Origin: an uncultured Eubacterium sp. | GTDB lineage: Bacteria; Bacillota; Clostridia; Lachnospirales; Lachnospiraceae | Assembly: GCA_905235555.1 (NCBI GenBank) | Contig: CAJOMD010000008.1 | Coordinates: 1-64,000, forward strand | Reading direction: 5' to 3' | DNA length: 64,000 bases | In this document: positions 59,356 through 64,000 of the stretch, piece after piece | Layout of the letters: each line of letters begins with the position of its first letter | Numbering within the stretch: position 1 is the stretch's first letter | Translations under genes and position numbers: made by a program | The notes under the pieces: generated by a model | The model's input: only the letters and a program-made list of their open reading frames with translations | Told to the model about the DNA's origin: nothing | Database searches by the model: none

Positions 59356-62300
59356 TTATTTTTTCTTAGATTTCTTTACTCCACTCCAAGTACCAAATCC
59401 AGCTGTGTTCCAAGCTCTAGCTCTTACGTAAACAGTCTTCTTACCTTTGAGCTTCTTAGATTTGATAGTAACTTTTAGTTTAGTAACCATCTTCTTAACT
59501 AACGCTTTCTTATTCTTCTTAGCGTTCTTCTTAGTCTTGTAAACAACTACCTGATACTTAGTAGCACCAGTTACTTTCTTAAGTGTTACCTTAATCTTCT
59601 TAGCTGATTTTTTCTTCTTAACAGCTTTCTTAACTGAAGCCTTACCAGGTTTTGCAACTGCAGGAGCCTTTGTAGTAACAGGTGTTACTGTTGGCTTCTG
59701 AGTAGGAGCCTGTGTAGGAGCTTCTGTAGTAGGTTCAGTTCCCTTCTTAACAGTTACTGTAAGTTCTTTACCAGTGGTCTTCTGTGCACCAATAGTTGCA
59801 ATAACCTTAACTGTGTGCTCACCATCTGACAAGATACCTGTATTATATGTTCTCTCATTACCCCTAACAGTTCCAACCTTGTTTCCATCTACATAAATTT
59901 CAAATGAACCTGGGTTGTTAACTGTACCATATATAGTACCTGCAGTCTGCTCCCATGATAGAGCCACTTGACCATTAGTCTGTGGTGTTGCTTCAAACGC
60001 TGATATTTCAGGCACCTGAGTAATAGGATCACCAAAATCTACTGCTGAAATATTAATAATTGTAGTTGGATCTAATACATCAAGATTAAACTGTACATTA
60101 TCTGCACCAGTATTTGAATAAGGTTTTGAAAGTTGTGGAATTACATATGTGTATTCTCCCTTATAAATAGGAATAATGTAATCATTATTGTCTATTGTTA
60201 CAAGGATTCCTCTTTCATTACCACTACCATCAAGACCGAAGCAATCTTCTGAACTCTTAATCTTAATACCTACAGAATAATTCTGACCTTGAACTAGTTT
60301 TCCTTCTGTATACTTATTAAGGATAGCTCTCATAGATCTAGCACCAAACCATCCTGATGTACTGTATGCATAGATAGTAGTATCACCCATAGCTGTTGGT
60401 GTATCTACGCTATTTGCATAGAACATTTTGCCCCATGATTCTGTTTCTGCATTAAAGTTAGCGAATAGTGTCCAAGCGCCTACCTTCGTAGCTGCGTTAT
60501 TTGGAACATCTACCCATGTAGGGTCATCTTGATTCTTAATAAATTCTATCCTCTTAATTCTTAGAGTAGCGTTCTTTGTGAACATATCCAATACAAGTCT
60601 TAAATCATCACTATTCTTCTGGTATACGAATTCTTTTGTTTCAAGAACATAATCTTCACCGTCTGGTAATTCCTCGAATTCATATTCCTTAGTTTGGTCT
60701 ACAACAAGTTTAATAGCATTTCTGCCTTCTTCATCATCACCAGTACCATCTTTATCTTTCTGTTCTTTTGTTCTGTCCGCATTAATTACAACTCTTACTT
60801 TGTACCTATTAGCTTCATTCATGTTTTCTGCAGCCAAACCTGGGAAGTCAACAACACTAGCTGGGTTGTTTGTTACATACCAACCAGATGTGGATCTAGT
60901 CTTAATTTGTACTTTAGAGAAATCATCTGTAACAGCTGGGTTATCATACTTATATGATGTTTTACCCCATGAACCTTCTTGAACAGTCTCACCCATTCTA
61001 GCGTATAATTCCATGCCAGTACTTCCGATTGCGGTATATTTTTTGTTTGGAATTGGCTCCCATCCGTCATTAACTGGCTCAAATGTTAAACTTTCGAAAG
61101 TCAAAATAGTATCTGGTTCCACCTGATCTAGGTTGATAACAACATCGTTAGGTTTCTCTGGCTTCTGAGACTCAAATGTAAATTCATCTAGTGTAATAGT
61201 CTTGTGTTCTGCCACTTCAAGTGGGAATGTAATGTTAGTATTATCAATACTTAATAATACTGTCTTAGGATCACCTGAGTCATCAATACCTGTAGCCTTA
61301 TTTGAAGTATAAGTTAATACAGGTTTATATGTACGGCCTACTTCTAGACCAGCATCTTCTAGATAATTTGGTAGCATAGCTAATGTAGCCCACGCATTGT
61401 GCCATCCTGATGATGAACGAACCTTAATCTGTGTATCTGCCATACTTTCTGCAGGCTGTGCTGTCTTATATGACAAAGCACCCCACTGTCCTTCTTCCAC
61501 TGTTTCGCCAGTACGAGCAAATAGTTGCCACTTACCAGTGTTTACTGTAGCTTCATTAGGAACTTTAGTCCAATCTTTATCTACTGCTTCAAAACTTACT
61601 TCTGTAAATGTAAGCTCAGTATTTTTTTCTACGCAGTCTAATTCAAAATCAACATCAGGCTTAGCTGAGTTGTATTTGAAAGCCTGTTCTGGATCAGTTA
61701 CTGTAAATACATTTTCTTCTCCAGGTTCAGCTGTTATAGGAAATTCATATGTCTTTCCACTGATAATAACCATAACTGTCTGCAACTTACCATGATCATC
61801 TTCAGTAGTCTTCTTGTTTGATATTACCTTGATAGTAGGCATATATTTATCGCCTGAAGCAAGACCAATCTGTCCATCAACTTCTGCAGTTTCACAGTAA
61901 TTCTTTAATGAAGCTGATACTGACCAAGCATCGTGGAATCCTGAAACACTAGTTACTTTAATAGTAGTGTCATTTAAATCTGTTCCACCATTGTTCTTAT
62001 ACTTCATTTTTCCGTATAGTGTGTATTTTGGGCTGAACATAGCATTAAGTGTAAATGCTCCAGCTTTAACAAATACTGGGTCTTTATCAGGATCAGTATT
62101 TGTAACTGGTGTCCATCCGTCATCATTCAAATTAAATTCTACTGCACTAACAGTAATTTCTGTGTTTTTAGGGAATATTCCATAGTAGAATGACACGTCC
62201 TCAGTGCTAGCAAATGCATCATGGTCAAAAGTAGCTACAGTGATAGTCTGCGCACTATTAGAACCAGTAACTTCTTTTCTATACTCCTGACCTTCAATAT

Positions 62301-62685
62301 TAGCAATAAGTGTACCACTATTCTGTACCTTAATGGTTACATCACAGTTATATCTCTTATCTGCATCCATCTTGTTTGCTGAATAATTTTTTAGTCTAGC
62401 ACCTAGACCATATTCAACATCATTCCAATCTCCATTTGGGCTGTTAGTTAATGTAACTGTAGTATCACCCAAAGCGCTTCCAGTTGAAGTGTATTCCATA
62501 GTAGCATATGAGCACCATCCATCGTTACCATTGTATAGCTGCCATGCGCCAACGTTTGTCCACTCAGCTGTTGGAAGTGTCTGACCTGCGTCAACTTTCG
62601 TTGGAGTGAATGCCATACATGTAGTAACCATAGCGATTGCACATACTACAGAAACAACTCTTCTTAAAAGTTTTGCCATTTTCAT
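59356..62685 (-). CDS. Large secreted surface protein: five repeats of a ~160-aa module, Ig-like domain, Thr/Pro linker, Lys-rich FN3-like C-terminus
   Basis: Signal peptide; repeats share WxLxA...WGxxxY...DTxIxxxSxSGW...xNYxE; TEPTTEAPTQAPTQKP linker; KKKKSAKKIKVTLKKVTGATKYQVVVY... Confidence 0.85.
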   Translation of the reverse strand: MKMAKLLRRVVSVVCAIAMVTTCMAFTPTKVDAGQTLPTAEWTNVGAWQLYNGNDGWCSYATMEYTSTGSALGDTTVTLTNSPNGDWNDVEYGLGARLKNYSANKMDADKRYNCDVTIKVQNSGTLIANIEGQEYRKEVTGSNSAQTITVATFDHDAFASTEDVSFYYGIFPKNTEITVSAVEFNLNDDGWTPVTNTDPDKDPVFVKAGAFTLNAMFSPKYTLYGKMKYKNNGGTDLNDTTIKVTSVSGFHDAWSVSASLKNYCETAEVDGQIGLASGDKYMPTIKVISNKKTTEDDHGKLQTVMVIISGKTYEFPITAEPGEENVFTVTDPEQAFKYNSAKPDVDFELDCVEKNTELTFTEVSFEAVDKDWTKVPNEATVNTGKWQLFARTGETVEEGQWGALSYKTAQPAESMADTQIKVRSSSGWHNAWATLAMLPNYLEDAGLEVGRTYKPVLTYTSNKATGIDDSGDPKTVLLSIDNTNITFPLEVAEHKTITLDEFTFESQKPEKPNDVVINLDQVEPDTILTFESLTFEPVNDGWEPIPNKKYTAIGSTGMELYARMGETVQEGSWGKTSYKYDNPAVTDDFSKVQIKTRSTSGWYVTNNPASVVDFPGLAAENMNEANRYKVRVVINADRTKEQKDKDGTGDDEEGRNAIKLVVDQTKEYEFEELPDGEDYVLETKEFVYQKNSDDLRLVLDMFTKNATLRIKRIEFIKNQDDPTWVDVPNNAATKVGAWTLFANFNAETESWGKMFYANSVDTPTAMGDTTIYAYSTSGWFGARSMRAILNKYTEGKLVQGQNYSVGIKIKSSEDCFGLDGSGNERGILVTIDNNDYIIPIYKGEYTYVIPQLSKPYSNTGADNVQFNLDVLDPTTIINISAVDFGDPITQVPEISAFEATPQTNGQVALSWEQTAGTIYGTVNNPGSFEIYVDGNKVGTVRGNERTYNTGILSDGEHTVKVIATIGAQKTTGKELTVTVKKGTEPTTEAPTQAPTQKPTVTPVTTKAPAVAKPGKASVKKAVKKKKSAKKIKVTLKKVTGATKYQVVVYKTKKNAKKNKKALVKKMVTKLKVTIKSKKLKGKKTVYVRARAWNTAGFGTWSGVKKSKKK

Positions 62686-62856
62686 TTTCCTCCTCTTTCT
62701 TCGAAATAACTTTTACATAAAGCACATTTCTGAACAATGCACTAGTATCATTATTATAACAGTATTTCATTTTTTATCAAGCAAAAGATGATAAAAAATG
62801 AGGGACATAATAAAAAAATATAACTACTATAAAATCAGTAATAAAACAATAAAAAA

Positions 62857-62886
62857 GCGACTACTAGGAATAATTCCTGTAGTCGC
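62857..62886 (-). terminator. Intrinsic terminator after 62899..64000
   Basis: gcgactac...gtagtcgc stem with minus-strand T6. Confidence 0.9.
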
Positions 62887-62898
62887 TCTGAGTGGTTT

Positions 62899-64000
62899 TT
62901 ACTTTTTAGTTTTTCTCTTCTTAATAGCACTCCATTTGCCAAATACTTTGATGCCATTTCCATCTAGTACATAAGCTCTAGCTTTAACATAAAGTTTTTT
63001 CTTTTTCTTTAACTTCTTAGACTTAAGAGTAACTTTAAGTTTTTTCGTATATTTTTTAGTTAATGCCTTTTTGTTCTTTTTAGCATTCTTCTTACTCTTG
63101 TAAACTGCTACTTGGTAACCTTTAGCTCCCTTGACCTTTTTAAGTTTAACTTTAAGTTTCTTTGCAGATCTCTTCTTCTTGTAAACTTTTTTAATCTTAG
63201 CCTTGCCAGGAGCCTTAACTGTAGTGGTTTCTGCCTGCTTAGTTGTAACTTCGCTTGGTTGCTGACCTGAAGCAGTCTCTGCTGTTGGTGCCTGTGTAGT
63301 GTCTCCTGTAGGAGCCTGTGTAGTAGGCTGTGTTGGAGATTGTGTAGTAGGCGCCTTAGTAGTAGTTGGAGCTGTTGGGTCAATTATCTCAATACTACTA
63401 AATGAAACCTTTGAACCTTTTAACAATTGATCAAAGTCAAATGCTAAGTTTTTATTAGTTCCTGTATATGTAAACTCTTTTTCAAATGTCTGTATTCCTG
63501 TGGCTGGATTAGGAACATTGAAATCATAATCCTTGTTGTCAATTGTCATTCTCAACTGTTTAGCATATTCAGGATTCTTATCAGCCGGTGCTACACTAGA
63601 TTCATCAATGTTCATCTTTACAGTTATTTTGTATGTTTTTCCTACAGTCAATGAGTCTAGATAATTATTTAATGTCGCTCTAACGGATCTAGCAGCAAAC
63701 CAACCTGACACGCTCTTCAAAGTCATCTTCACGCTAGATATATTAGCCGGATCACCCGTCACTTCATATCTCATAGCACCATATTTATCCTGAGTGGAAT
63801 CTGTAATTGCATATAATGTCCAAGGTGTGCCATCAGGTTTGAAGGCTATACCATTTGGAATATCTTGAGAATCATCATCTGGTCCCACAAATTCTATCTT
63901 TTGAATATTTAAAATTGCCTTTGGTGAAACCATATCTAGTTCAAATTCTACATCGTTTGTCTTTGTGTTATCATATGTCATTCTATTTCCACAAATTTCA
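62899..64000 (-). CDS. Paralogous modular surface protein, 5' end beyond window
   Basis: Same module (WTLYA...YGAMRY...SVSGWFAARSVRATLNNYLD) and Lys-rich FN3-like C-term; frame remains open through base 64000. Confidence 0.85.
   Translation of the reverse strand, partial: EICGNRMTYDNTKTNDVEFELDMVSPKAILNIQKIEFVGPDDDSQDIPNGIAFKPDGTPWTLYAITDSTQDKYGAMRYEVTGDPANISSVKMTLKSVSGWFAARSVRATLNNYLDSLTVGKTYKITVKMNIDESSVAPADKNPEYAKQLRMTIDNKDYDFNVPNPATGIQTFEKEFTYTGTNKNLAFDFDQLLKGSKVSFSSIEIIDPTAPTTTKAPTTQSPTQPTTQAPTGDTTQAPTAETASGQQPSEVTTKQAETTTVKAPGKAKIKKVYKKKRSAKKLKVKLKKVKGAKGYQVAVYKSKKNAKKNKKALTKKYTKKLKVTLKSKKLKKKKKLYVKARAYVLDGNGIKVFGKWSAIKKRKTKK

Noticed and set aside
63108-63383. Gln/Leu-rich minus-strand ORF inside the surface protein
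   Set aside because: Out-of-frame reading of the Thr/Pro linker repeats of 62899..64000.

Overview
64 kb of a low-GC Clostridia chromosome (inferred Lachnospiraceae from gene order and protein style). It is almost entirely coded on the minus strand; only the window-edge pyridoxamine kinase fragment, a sigma-like gene (7865..8494) and an EamA permease (44890..45840) are on plus. Most of it is core genome: leuA-metK, murA, split transketolase, recR-ybaB-dnaX-SRP RNA-tadA, trmH-dnaE, whiA-rapZ-murB-glk-hprK-uvrC-ftsH, niaR-nadBC, pepD, carD, degV, metA, cinA, an amino-acid ABC transporter, psd-pssA lipid genes, and purO/AICAR formyltransferase behind a ZTP riboswitch. Accessory content is a small ATPase island (16.5-19.9 kb) and secreted proteins with Lys-rich FN3-like C-termini, including two adjacent large modular surface proteins at the right edge. 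Most notable observations: (1) a LeuA 2-isopropylmalate synthase fused to a C-terminal AraC-type HTH domain; (2) a highly acidic RpoD-like protein that lacks region 4 and has a degenerate region 2; (3) a NadB-NadC fusion with an internal Shine-Dalgarno/ATG at the NadC boundary; (4) a TPR / acidic disordered / P-loop NTPase protein; (5) a repeated approx. 160-aa surface module plus a Lys-rich C-terminal domain shared by four secreted proteins; (6) unlisted elements found by reading the DNA: ZTP riboswitch, SRP RNA, a protein-kinase remnant, a frameshifted tail of the 130-aa ORF, and two leader RNAs with terminator-like hairpins. No CRISPR array, rRNA, tRNA, transposase or integrase was recognised. 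All calls are by eye, with no database search.
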